Source of the DNA: Hexactinellida sp. DTS-2022
Taxonomy: Eukaryota > Porifera > Hexactinellida
Reading direction: 5' to 3'
Length of the DNA: 64,000 bases
NCBI GenBank assembly: GCA_028753945.1
Contig: JAPNXP010000001.1
Coordinates: 10,654,501 to 10,718,500 of the forward strand
This document shows, piece after piece, positions 21,089 to 29,920 of the stretch. A program made the translations under genes and the position numbers. Position 1 is the first letter of the stretch. Each line of letters begins with the position of its first letter. The notes below the pieces were generated by a model. It did no database searches. It worked only from the letters and a program-made list of their open reading frames with translations, and was not told the DNA's origin.

Positions 21089-22318
21089 ATGGCAATGGCA
21101 ACTAACATGCGAGAAGAGACAACCAGAGAGCTGGAACGAATTCGAGGGGAAGTTTTAGTAGCGAAAGAGGAGTTACATGTCCGATTCGAATATTATTTCC
21201 AAGTGCTACGTGGCAGACACCTCGAACTGGTGGCACAGCTGGATGAAGTGGTCCGTGTGGCAGAGACACAAGTGGAGAATAGACAGGTGAAGCTGAATCA
21301 GTTGAAAGTGACCAAAGCTGAGGTGTCACACAATCTCCAACACAATGAGCTAAATGAGACTCTAGTAAATGTGTCCCGAGAGTTGGACGAGAAGATACTG
21401 GGACTAGAGGCGACTGTGGATCGGATTCCATCTGTGTGGCTCGAGTGGCATGACGGGTGGTTGGAAGGTGGCATGGCTGGATTGTGTCGCTTGTGTGAGG
21501 GTGTATCTTATGTGAACAGACAGAATCCAGTGTGGTCTGGTGTCAAAAAAAGAAAGGGACAGATGGGAATATATACTTCTGCTGGTCTGTCAATAGACAG
21601 AGACAATGGTGATATATTCGTGTCTGATTATGCTGTTAATAGGATTCAGGTATTTAGCAAAGAAGGCAATTATTCGAGAACAATTAGGCCACAGGGAATG
21701 TATCATCCTGATTCCATAACTATCTCACCTAATCACCTGTTTGTCAGCTGTGATTATTCACGTAGTATCTACAAGCTAGATAAAATGTCTGGGGACATTC
21801 TGTGTCGTGTTGAAACAAATGATGCCATGCGATGTCTGTCAATTGACACAGACTCACTGTATGTAGGAATGTGTGGAACTAATAGCATATCTCATTTCAG
21901 TGTTGAGGATTTGAGCTCTGTCGATATGACTCCACTTAACTCTCCACACATAACAGAGGACACTATGCTACGCGACCTAAAATTAGCTCCCTCTCTATTT
22001 ATAGTCCTGTTTTTATGTTGTCCCTATCCTGTCCAATCATTTTCCAGAGATGGGAACTTAATCCACTCGATTGTGTCACAGGAACAGCTGATTGAAGCTC
22101 GCTATTTCTGTATGGACAGACACATGAATATTATAATTAGTGACTACGGGGATAATAATATTAAAGTGTTCAACCGAGAGGGACAGCTTGTTACTACCAT
22201 GGGACACGAAGGGACAGGACCTGGAGAATTCCAATATCCTCGGGGCATAGACATCAACAAGGAGGGACTTGTTGTTGTTGTTGATGAGAAAGATTCGCAC
22301 AAACTGCAATTCTTTTGA
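21089..22318 (+). CDS. Coiled-coil plus NHL-repeat protein (TRIM-NHL-like without RING), intronless
   Basis: A 409-residue protein. Residues 5-110 are a heptad-rich coiled coil (many E, R, L and V at regular spacing). About 155-409 is a beta-propeller of NHL repeats. Clear repeat cores are 'GDIFVSDYAVNRIQVFSKEG', 'NHLFVSCDYSRSIYKLD', 'NIIISDYGDNNIKVFNREG' and, last, 'GPGEFQYPRGIDINKEGLVV'. This is the architecture of TRIM-NHL proteins minus the RING and B-box. The propeller probably binds RNA or protein (family knowledge). It is a single exon, and the ATG follows directly on a dispersed repeat, so it may be a retro-copied or mobilised gene-family member. A decayed relative lies at 23977-24570. 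Confidence 0.88.
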   Translation: MAMATNMREETTRELERIRGEVLVAKEELHVRFEYYFQVLRGRHLELVAQLDEVVRVAETQVENRQVKLNQLKVTKAEVSHNLQHNELNETLVNVSRELDEKILGLEATVDRIPSVWLEWHDGWLEGGMAGLCRLCEGVSYVNRQNPVWSGVKKRKGQMGIYTSAGLSIDRDNGDIFVSDYAVNRIQVFSKEGNYSRTIRPQGMYHPDSITISPNHLFVSCDYSRSIYKLDKMSGDILCRVETNDAMRCLSIDTDSLYVGMCGTNSISHFSVEDLSSVDMTPLNSPHITEDTMLRDLKLAPSLFIVLFLCCPYPVQSFSRDGNLIHSIVSQEQLIEARYFCMDRHMNIIISDYGDNNIKVFNREGQLVTTMGHEGTGPGEFQYPRGIDINKEGLVVVVDEKDSHKLQFF

Positions 22319-22509
22319 TATTATTATCACAAACTTTTTCATTTTTATGACATTATTTTCTTCAATATTTATTTAGATGCATGTTTCCGATACTTGTAAT
22401 ATTGTTTCTTTGTAGGGTTCAAACATCAACTTGTGTTTTTTTAATATCCGAAATACAGTTCGTACTAACGAGGTTATATTGTATTGTACCAGTATAGTTT
22501 GGTTCAAAA
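22319..22509 (+). promoter_or_regulatory. Short spacer with pogo-like MITE end upstream of DYNC2LI1
   Basis: AT-rich DNA between the NHL stop and the DYNC2LI1 ATG. It includes 'cgtactaacgaggttatat' at about 22461, the outer end of the TA-flanked element family seen complete at 24945-25085. It lies within about 50 bp of the start codon. Confidence 0.4.
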
Positions 22510-23580
22510 ATGAATTTCCAGGAGGGTGACGACTTGTGGGAAATAGCGCAGTCCATTTACAGATCAACTCCGAAAAAGAATCTGGAATCTTCTATTTTCA
22601 TTCTGGGAAGCCGGTTTTGCGGGAAAACTTCTTTGATTCTCCGTTTTCTAGACCGCGACGAGTCCGCCAATCCGTCAGTAGCTCTCGAGTACACCTACGG
22701 CAGGCGGACTCTGCAAGGTGGCAGCGACACTCAGCTGTGCCACATTTGGGAGCTGGCCGGGGGAGCTAACAGCAACTATCTCGATATGGTGCGAGTCCCT
22801 CTGAAATCCTGTCCACTGACTGAAATGGCAGTGGTGCTTGTTCTAGATTTGTCGGCGCCTCAACAGCTATGGAGAACCTGGGAATGTGTGACCGCTGAGC
22901 TTAAAGGCAGACTGAATGAGATCAGCAAGCTGTGCAGTAAGAGAGAAATCGCAGCTATAAAATCTAGAATTTCAGAGGCGTATGGTTTCGAGCATCCCGA
23001 TAAGGATCTGTTGACTCCGTTGTTGACAAAGTTTGTTATTATTGGAGGGAAGTATGACCTCTTCAAGGAGCTCCCTTTGGAGCAAAGGAATGTTATTTGC
23101 AAGACACTACGTTTCTTAGCGCACACGCACGGCGCGAGCCTCCAATTCTTCTCAACAAAATCGGAGAGTCTTTGTTCCAGAGTTCGTTCTATTCTCTCTC
23201 ACCTGGCTTTCAACAACCCTTCCAAGCCTAACCAGACGGTGTCCCTAGACCCCAACAAGCCCATTCTTGTGCCAATGGGCACCGACACCTTGGGACAGAT
23301 AGGCGCCCCCTCATTTCCGGGGGACCATTCCTTTAAGCCCGAGGTGTCCGCCCCTAAGACCCCTTTCGAGCTCTGGAAGAAAGCCTTCTGTGCACATTTC
23401 CCGCAGGAGAGCGTTGCCGTAGAGCTCGGACAAAACCCGGCTACGGACATTAAGTATTCCGAGAGTAGAATAGACGCTATAAGGGCTAGAAAGGAAACTG
23501 AGTTGGATAAGTATATCCGGGACACTAGGGAGAAGAGATCTAGCCAGGATACTAAGGAAACGTTTGCTTTTGCCAATTGA
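22510..23580 (+). CDS. DYNC2LI1: Cytoplasmic dynein 2 light intermediate chain 1, single exon
   Basis: Subunit of the retrograde intraflagellar transport motor, acting in cilia. It has 356 residues (human 351). The Ras-like fold starts 'SSIFILGSRFCGKTSLILRF', whose P-loop is GSRFCGKT. It continues with the family block 'NPSVALEYTYGRR' and the Walker-B-like 'MAVVLVLDLSAPQQLW'. The C-terminal helix is basic and charged. The start 'MNFQEGDDLWEIA' matches family N-termini. Codon usage is mixed. The gene implies a ciliated or flagellated organism, consistent with a sponge or other animal. Confidence 0.95.
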   Translation: MNFQEGDDLWEIAQSIYRSTPKKNLESSIFILGSRFCGKTSLILRFLDRDESANPSVALEYTYGRRTLQGGSDTQLCHIWELAGGANSNYLDMVRVPLKSCPLTEMAVVLVLDLSAPQQLWRTWECVTAELKGRLNEISKLCSKREIAAIKSRISEAYGFEHPDKDLLTPLLTKFVIIGGKYDLFKELPLEQRNVICKTLRFLAHTHGASLQFFSTKSESLCSRVRSILSHLAFNNPSKPNQTVSLDPNKPILVPMGTDTLGQIGAPSFPGDHSFKPEVSAPKTPFELWKKAFCAHFPQESVAVELGQNPATDIKYSESRIDAIRARKETELDKYIRDTREKRSSQDTKETFAFAN

Positions 23581-23976
23581 GATATTAACTTTTTCCTTCT
23601 TGTTTGGTGAAGCCATTATTATCACTTGTTTACACATCTTGTATTTATATTGGTATGATACTGTAGAATCCTTTAATACACCGATCAATTGGGTTCTCAG
23701 TTAAATTAGTTAACATTTCATAAGATAAGATTTAGTGAAATTATAAGTCTCTCTATTCTGAACACAATTTTGGTCCCTTGAATGTTCAAATGAAAGAACC
23801 TGACTGTATTGACACTTGTTGTTTTAGCTTTTCAAGATCAGATATACAGAAGGTTCTCGTTACACAGGCACTACAGTACTGTACTGAATTGATATATTAC
23901 AGGTAATTGGGGCTCCATTGTAGCATCTACATAGTAACACGATAGGATACCGAATCGGTTAACAGTCCATTCATTG
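23581..23976. other. AT-rich spacer, nothing recognised
   Basis: This is the 3' flank of DYNC2LI1. I see no gene, array or inverted-repeat element here. Confidence 0.4.
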
Positions 23977-24570
23977 TTAATATCTGTATTGACTTACCGC
24001 TACTCTCGCTAATATTATTATTGTACAAATAATATTAATTTTGTTTATTTTCGCATCACGATCACGAGGGGGTTTGAGTGTATCTTTTCCTATTTTTCTA
24101 ACGAACTTTACCTCTGGATTTAAGACTGCTATTCTATTACTATCACTATCTGCCACTAACACCTCTCCATTTGTTTCAGCTGACAAATCACAACTGTATT
24201 CCAGCTCTCCATACACACTATGGCCAGCAAACTATTCGTTCTTGGAATTAGTAACGGCATTCAGAATATAATCGCTAACAAACATTCATTCAGTGATAAC
24301 TTATTGAAATGGTCTGCTCAGCTGTTCCTTACCAAACTCTGCTAAGAACTTCCCAGCTGTTGAGAATATCTGAATTCTGCTATCCATGTGTCCGCTATAT
24401 AAAAACTCTCGTCTCTGCATTAATAATATTAAATATTCCAGTGTGAAGATTAAACTCTCCCTTCTTGTTTCCCATCTTCCCAAATCTCCTGACCGGGTTA
24501 TTCTTCTGTTTGTAATGACTTCAGCTGTTCAAGTAGAGATTCCAAACCCTCAGTACTGATTCCAAGGACA
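23977..24570 (-). pseudogene. Decayed NHL-repeat (TRIM-NHL-like) gene
   Basis: On the minus strand, separate short open segments read 'LESLLEQLKSLQTEE' (coiled-coil-like, near 24540), 'HMDSRIQIFSTAGKFLAEFG' (near 24340) and 'ETNGEVLVADSDSNRIAVLN' (near 24140). All have NHL or coiled-coil character and occur in the order expected for the intact gene at 21089-22318, but with stops and frame changes between them. No start codon or promoter module remains. Confidence 0.7.
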
Positions 24571-24657
24571 CGGACTGGAGTTGGAAGTTGCTATTCTGTA
24601 CTTCAATTAAATTTTTAATTGATCAGCTTTCAGTTTAACAATTGGATTCTGTTATCC

Positions 24658-24795
24658 AAAATCACATATCCAAAAGTCAAAATTCACAAATCCAAAAGTC
24701 AAAAATCACATATCCAAAAGTCAATATTACAGCTTATGGAGACGAATATCGATATTCGTCTCCATAAGCTTTAAAATTGACTTTTGGATATGTGA
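24658..24795. repeat. Large perfect palindrome with flanking direct repeats
   Basis: 24731-24770 is a perfect 40-bp palindrome centred on atcgat. Arms 24706-24725 and 24776-24795 are also exact inverted copies, which extends the hairpin to 90 bp. The left arm word 'tccaaaagtcaa' occurs three times in tandem from 24669, the last time inside the palindrome arm. Confidence 0.9.
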
Positions 24796-24944
24796 CACTT
24801 GTTTGTTTCGTGTCTCTTCTTTGTTAAGAAAGTCTAGCCTGCCTCATACCATTGAAACTGGACTATCAACTGGTCTCTCCTTTCAGTGGCTGCTCCAATA
24901 TTTGTTCACGAATGTAATAATTAAAAATAAATAAATATTAACTA

Positions 24945-25085
24945 CAGAGAACCTTGTTAGTTCGAACACTATTTCAGTGTTCTTCAAACCCTTTTCAATC
25001 AAATTATATTGGTTAATATGAATTCCGGAAAAGGCGAACGCATTTTTGACAGTCCCTTGGTGTTCGTCCTAATGAGGTTCTACTG
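24945..25085. mobile_element. Pogo-like MITE, TA-flanked
   Basis: A 141-bp element with ends 'cagagaaccttgttagttcg' and the complement of 'cgtcctaatgaggttctactg' (one base trimmed), with TA on both sides. Fragments of the same family lie at 7803, 10688 and 22461. Confidence 0.8.
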
Positions 25086-25187
25086 TATGTTTGTGTGTTT
25101 AATGTCTTTTAAAGGATCAGTAGAACCACTCTTGGAATAGTTTGCATTATTTGTTTACTGTTTATTTAATTCTTAATTTGTGTTCAG

Positions 25188-26026
25188 ATTCAATCTCCAA
25201 TTGAAGGAACGAACCATTTGCAAGATAGAATTGCAAATCAAATGCCACAACAATCTCCTCCAGAGCTGGTAAGGAATACCGAGAGCCTCCCGCCCTCCCT
25301 CTCGCCGCCCTCCCTCTCGCCGCCCTCCCTCTCGCCGCCCTCCCTCTCGCCTCCCTCCCTCTCGCCTCCCTCCCTCTCGCCTCCCTCCCTCTCGCCGCCC
25401 TCCCTCTCGCTGTGTATCTATGGACCTGTTTATTAGTTGTTTTTAGATAAGGAATACCGAGAGCCTCCCGCCCTCCCTCTCGCCTCCCTCCCTCTCGCCG
25501 CCCTCCCTCTCGCTGTGTATCTATGGACCTGTTTATTAGTTGTTTTTAGATAAGGAATACCGAGAGCCTCCCGCCCTCCCTCCCTCTCGCCTCCCTCCCT
25601 CTCGCCGCCCTCCCTCTCGCCTCCCTCCCTCTCGCCTCCCTCCCGGGAACATTAGAGTTATGGACAGCCTCAGGTACGTACTTTCCATTGCAGCACTGTG
25701 TATCTATGGACCTGTTTATTAGTTGTTTTTAGATGCAAATTTGAATCGGATGGCGACGCCAAATTAGAGAAGGACAATGACGTATACGCAGCCGCCCTCC
25801 CTCTCGCCGCCCTTGCACGGCACGGTGCTGAAGTACGTAGTTAGCTTCCTGCTGAGAGTGGCACATGGGTCCAGCAACATGATCAGCGTGCTCCTCGCTA
25901 TCAGGCTCGGTCCCACTCTTTTTCGATCCGCACCAGGGATGGTGGGAAATATATTGCTGCTGAAGTTAATCAATAACTCAAGGGAGCTTTTCAAGGACAA
26001 AGATATTAACTATTCAGAAGATTGTA
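25188..26026 (+). pseudogene. Degraded RhoGAP-domain gene fragment
   Basis: The stretch 25818-26000 translates to 'VLKYVVSFLLRVAHGSSNM' followed by an 'AIRLGPTLFR' block and 'NILLLKLINNSRELF'. This matches the second half of RhoGAP domains (family form L..HL..V...N.M...NLA..FGPTL). An upstream frame (25738-25790) reads 'KFESDGDAKLEKDNDVYAAA', which resembles the linker before the RhoGAP core, but it is in a different frame. A candidate exon lies at 25188-25268, between 'gttcag' and 'gtaagg'. The middle of the domain, including the catalytic Arg region, is missing. It is best read as a relic, or as a gene whose other exons I cannot place. Confidence 0.45.
25269..25735 (+). repeat. Triplicated intron 3' end with minisatellite (ccctccctctcgcc)
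   Basis: Three copies of a unit run from 'aaggaataccgagagcctcc', through a variable number of 'cgccctccctct'-type 12-mers, to 'gtgtatctatggacctgttt' and a final 'ttgtttttag'. They end near 25447, 25549 and 25735. The unit lengths are about 177, 102 and 186 bp. Each carries a good 3' splice-site-like tail. Confidence 0.85.
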
Positions 26027-26210
26027 CAGGTAAACCTCCCAAAGCGGCACCCATCGGGAGAATGATTTTGTGCCGCTTCTCGGAGGTTGCCGCTTTGGGA
26101 GGTTGCTCGTAAGGTAAAACTCCCAAAGCGGCACCCATCGGGAGAATGATTTTGTGCCGCTTCTCGGAGGTTGCCGCTACTCGGAGGTGCCGCTTTGGGA
26201 GGTTTACCTG
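26027..26210. mobile_element. TA-flanked MITE whose terminal repeat is a splice donor
   Basis: Perfect 23-bp inverted ends are present (26027-26049 and 26188-26210, starting CAGGTAAACCTCCC). They are flanked by TA on both sides. The interior is a direct duplication of an 80-bp unit. The terminal CAG|GTAAAC is a consensus 5' splice site, and it sits exactly at the end of the RhoGAP-like open frame. Confidence 0.88.
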
Positions 26211-26800
26211 TATATGTCTTAACCGAAGTTCTCTCATCCATATTACTAACGAGAATATAATATAGTATACTTTCCAATTGAATGTAAAATAAATGCCTTA
26301 GATAATTACAATTCCCTAATAACAACAAGTAATTCTTTGTGTGCCTTTTTACAAAAATAAAACTAATATACAAAATGTGGCTTACTATTAAACAAATAAC
26401 GAGTGTGAAGTTAGCAGCGAGTTCCAGCAGCGAAATATGAGCACAACACAACACTTAATAAATAAGTCAATTGCCATTCAATTCACCTGATATTTCTTGA
26501 GGGCCTTAATCTAGGTTGGGGCTTTTGCTATTTCCAAAAGCTAACCCATATCACACCTATATTGCCACAATGACATTGCAAATTTTATAATACAAAATCT
26601 CCATAGAGGATTTTGAGCACAACTTAACACTTAATAAATAAGTCAATTAATTTGTTGAATTGTTGAGATGAATAAGTAATATAATGTTATAGCAATGAAC
26701 AAGCATGAAAACAATGAAGCTATGAGTATACGCTTCCTGATCAATCCAGGATTATTATATTATGATCATGAAAGTGACTAAGATCCTAAGTAAACTGTCA
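26211..26800. other. AT-rich spacer with a short direct duplication
   Basis: The word 'acacttaataaataagtcaa' occurs twice (about 26449 and 26627), each preceded by 'gagcacaac'. No gene is seen. This forms the 3' flank of the OTU gene on the minus strand. Confidence 0.5.
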
Positions 26801-27790
26801 TCACTCTATAGTAGAGTCATCGCTTACGAGTTTTGAATGTGTAGCTGAATCTACTTTAACAACAGGCTGGTAATGATCTGAATGCAATCTACAATAGATT
26901 CTTTTATCGGTCAACTTGTGTGAATCATGTCTATCGACGAATCCATGACCTGAGAATGTATTCCAACTTTTTTGACATTCTATATAGATGAATATGTCGG
27001 TTTGTAGTATCAGAGCTGCTAGAAACAATTCTTGATCTGTACCCCATGAACCACTACTCTCCATTCTACTCTTTGCTAAATAGTCCTCAATAGAATGACA
27101 TCGGTTTTCTGGAAGTAATTCGTAGTGTGCAAGACAATATTTTGTACATACGTATCGATACCCGCTTTTCATATTTTCAACCAAAAAGTCCCTGATATCT
27201 TTGTGGAATCTGTCAGTTCCTGTGATTACGAAAGATAGTGAGCTAAACAGACAGTTCCCATCAGGAGAAATCCTTCGTTCTTTAGATGGTACTAGTTGAC
27301 GAAGGTCTGCTCTCTTCTCGGAAGATTGATTTTCAAAGATTATTCCAGAGACAAATGTTAATTGCAACAATTTACATTTCGATTTCTGCCATGACCCATC
27401 AACTGGGATAAACTCTCCAAATGGATAAAATGTGATATTATCACTGCTTTTGACACCGTTGTTCTCATCTGGGAATGGAAGACTGGTCCTGTGCACATTA
27501 TCGTTAGAAGATACATTATTTGCTTTCTTATCACTGTGGTGATCACTTAGCATGGTTTTTAGGTCATTCATTTGCGTGGATCTTACCTGTTTTGATGATT
27601 TTGTAACGTTTGTAATAATTTCTAGATCAACACGCTTTATTCTTGACATTGAATATGGTTGAAAGTAACCTTTCTTGGGGTTTTTTCGCCTTTGCCACAC
27701 TTTCCTCCTATCAGATGTGGAACGAGTGTTATGTTCCACTAAAATGAAGGTGTTAAAAGGAAGCTCGCTTTGTGGGAATTTTGATGCCAT
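26801..27790 (-). CDS. OTU-domain cysteine protease (putative deubiquitinase), intronless
   Basis: A 329-residue protein. Residues 1-165 are basic and of low similarity. The OTU domain spans about 170-320. It has the catalytic Asp/Cys box 'SPDGNCLFSSL' (nucleophile Cys in DGNC). The mid-domain block is 'GSWGTDQELFLAALILQTDI', and the His box near the end is 'HSDHYQPVV'. All three signature elements are present, so activity is plausible. The substrate is unknown: ubiquitin is the usual one, but orphan OTUs of this type are often expanded in invertebrates. The ATG at 27790 precedes 'ASKFPQSE'. It is a single exon with AT-rich codons. It is not an assignable orthologue of a named human OTUD protein. 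Confidence 0.88.
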   Translation of the reverse strand: MASKFPQSELPFNTFILVEHNTRSTSDRRKVWQRRKNPKKGYFQPYSMSRIKRVDLEIITNVTKSSKQVRSTQMNDLKTMLSDHHSDKKANNVSSNDNVHRTSLPFPDENNGVKSSDNITFYPFGEFIPVDGSWQKSKCKLLQLTFVSGIIFENQSSEKRADLRQLVPSKERRISPDGNCLFSSLSFVITGTDRFHKDIRDFLVENMKSGYRYVCTKYCLAHYELLPENRCHSIEDYLAKSRMESSGSWGTDQELFLAALILQTDIFIYIECQKSWNTFSGHGFVDRHDSHKLTDKRIYCRLHSDHYQPVVKVDSATHSKLVSDDSTIE

Positions 27791-28703
27791 TTGACTTGTT
27801 GGTTGTTGTTGTGTTTATGAGTAACTCAGTTCCTATCTGCATTTATACCAGTTAATCTGTGGATTATCAGAAGTGTCATTGGTGAAATTGAAAGTCGGAC
27901 AATAATCATATTTGCCCGTACTCTACCATAGTTATCATCTGGGCAGTAATGTAATAATTTATTTCATAGAAGTATTCATGTAATAGGGAAAATGCCAGAT
28001 GGCTTTCTACATGGAACTCAAATCATATTATAACTATCCACACTCGTTTTAAGGATTTAGTTGCTGTGCTTCAATACCATTCTACTCCTAAGGCCAAGGG
28101 ACATTCATATTCGTGAAAAAAGCAAATTGAATCTCGGATATTAATTATCTTTCTGGGAATAAAAAAAAGTTAAAAACATTTACTTTGGGAACTTATATAC
28201 TGGAATATAAGTTCTTCTAATGTATATTAATATAAAGTTAATATTACTACTAAGGGGCCGTTCAAACGTTTTCTAACTCAAAATTGCCAAAATTGGAAAC
28301 ATATTGCTTACCCCCCTTGAAAGTGTTACATAACATTTGAACGGCCCTAATGTAGATATTGGCTATATAGTACAGTAAAGCCCTCTGCCAAAATAATTGT
28401 AAAGATACTATGTTAAACTGGGACAGGTGTTTGCTTAGTGTCTATTCATACAACTGGCATTAACGAACTCTTTCTCCCAGATTAAGAACTAGCATCTTCT
28501 TTGGTGAATGAGTAAATATATATCCAGTTATTTTTTGTGTCTATTTTTAGGTTCAGCTGCGGTTGCTGCTGTCATTTGCATATAGACCATTTCTACACTG
28601 GGGTGACACAATGAATGTGGTCAGAAGATTGTCTACTGAATACTAGAGAGGCCAGGTAGCTAATGTTGGGATCAAACTGACTATAAAATTTGAAGTTGAA
28701 CCC
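27791..28703. other. AT-rich spacer, one weak exon-like island
   Basis: The only coding-like stretch is 28551-28648, after 'tatttttag'. It reads 'VQLRLLLSFAYRPFLHWGD' and ends at TAG after 32 codons, and no family is recognised. Inverted words flank 28255-28350 ('ggggccgttcaaacgtttt' and 'aacatttgaacggcccta'), which suggests a small MITE there. Confidence 0.35.
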
Positions 28704-28886
28704 AAGGAATTATCCAGGAGCGTGAGACGCTCCTTTTAGAGTATGATTTTTGGAAAATTTTAATTTAGGAGCGCGAAAATTTGGAATCCTCTCCTATACC
28801 GTAACATTAATTTGTGATTTAGGCGTATGAAAATTAGATCATACCAGGATTAGGAGCGTATTTACAAATGGCTGTATAATACACAG
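28704..28886. mobile_element. Nonautonomous element with 9-bp target duplication
   Basis: A 183-bp segment begins 'aaggaattatccaggagcg' and ends 'ggctgtataatacacag'. It is flanked by a perfect 9-bp direct repeat, gttgaaccc (28695-28703 and 28887-28895). A reverse-oriented copy lies at about 51147-51322. Nine-bp duplications are characteristic of MULE transposons, and MULE transposase relics lie at 56.2-58.2 kb. The link is inference. Confidence 0.75.
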
Positions 28887-28975
28887 GTTGAACCCCCGAG
28901 GGAATATTCAATATTTTTAGATTATTTTGGTGATAATTTTGTATGTTTTGTAGTGAGTGTTTATCATTTTATTGA

Positions 28976-29112
28976 TACGAGCCCTTCCGTCTCGGTCTCT
29001 GTCGCGACGGAACAATCGATCATTGTTTGTTCGTGGATTCATTTATATTTGACTTGATTATCTTTGTTTATGAGTGTTCTGTCTCGAAGCGACCGAGACC
29101 AAAGAGTTCGTA
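28976..29112 (+). repeat. Hairpin-array fragments in opposite orientation
   Basis: A plus-oriented start ('gagcccttccgtctcgg', 'tctgtcgcgacgg') at 28979 and a minus-oriented end ('cgaagcgaccgagacc', 'gagttcgta') at 29083-29112 flank about 60 bp of unrelated AT-rich DNA. Confidence 0.6.
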
Positions 29113-29196
29113 TACAAGATTTGTGGAAATTTATACCAGACAGTTGAATTCGATAAACGCTGTGTAACTATTCAAGATAATCCTCTTTCAAAATAG

Positions 29197-29274
29197 ATTC
29201 GCATTGAGCAGATGCAGACACTGCAGAAAAGCAATCATCGAGCTCACAAGACCGAGATCGAGGAAATCGTCAAA
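29197..29274 (+). other. Exon-like coiled-coil island
   Basis: Between an 'aaaatag' acceptor and a 'gtgagt' donor, 26 codons read 'IRIEQMQTLQKSNHRAHKTE' then IEEIVK. They are strongly helical and charged. GC content is higher than in the flanks. No neighbouring exon could be linked with confidence. A weak candidate lies at about 30554, 'IVSEQKRYQKKLSL'. It could be a single exon of a repeat-interrupted gene. Confidence 0.35.
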
Positions 29275-29275
29275 G

Positions 29276-29859
29276 TGAGTGATCCTAAAGTGCGTTAAAC
29301 TTGAGTACGCACCTCAAGTTAACGGCCGCTCTGCGACCTTACTTCTCACCCTTTCTAGGAAGGGACGTTATATACATCCCTTTATACCATTTCCATAGTT
29401 TTAACTTGTTTTACATATTAGAAATTGATGAGTGCGAAATTCGTGTTCAGCATATACGTATGTTTACCTAAAATATCCGTTGAAAACTAACTTATAGGTT
29501 GATTTTGTATTTTATTAATTTGTTCACCTATTTTGTTTAAACAACAACAACAAATATTCATATTATAAATTTATAAATGCTAAATTCGTGTTCAGCACAC
29601 GTACTTGTTTACCTATAATACCCTTTGAAAGCTAACTTCTAGGTTAATTTTGAATTTTCCTTAATTTGTTTACCTATTTTGTGTAAACAACAACAATAAA
29701 TATTCATATTAGAGATTTGTAAATGTGAAATTCGAAATCAGCATACTTGTTTACCCCTTATAGCATTTGTTTACCAACTATAACATTTGGAAGTTAGTTT
29801 ATATCTCATATATAAATGCAGTTTTTATTCCCCCATCACTTTAATACAATCCGGACAAA

Positions 29860-29894
<35 letters not shown>

Positions 29895-29920
29895 CAATCG
29901 AGATTTAATAATATAGATAT
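29276..29920 (+). repeat. Hairpin-array/tandem repeat family, copy with complete leader end
   Basis: It starts with degenerate hairpins ('gtacgcacctcaagttaacg', 'gccgctctgcgacc'). It continues through 'ttatatacatccctttata', two to three tandem units with TGTTTAC words and the TATA-like 'tatataaatg', then a long CA run. It ends 'caatcgagatttaataatat'. It is followed by 'agatattATGGCA', like the NHL gene start, but no NHL frame follows. Confidence 0.75.

Noticed and set aside
25218-25436. Ser/Pro/Leu repeat protein encoded by the ccctccctctcgcc array
   Set aside because: The frame is a minisatellite translation inside an intron, bounded by splice-like sites and repeated with changing length.
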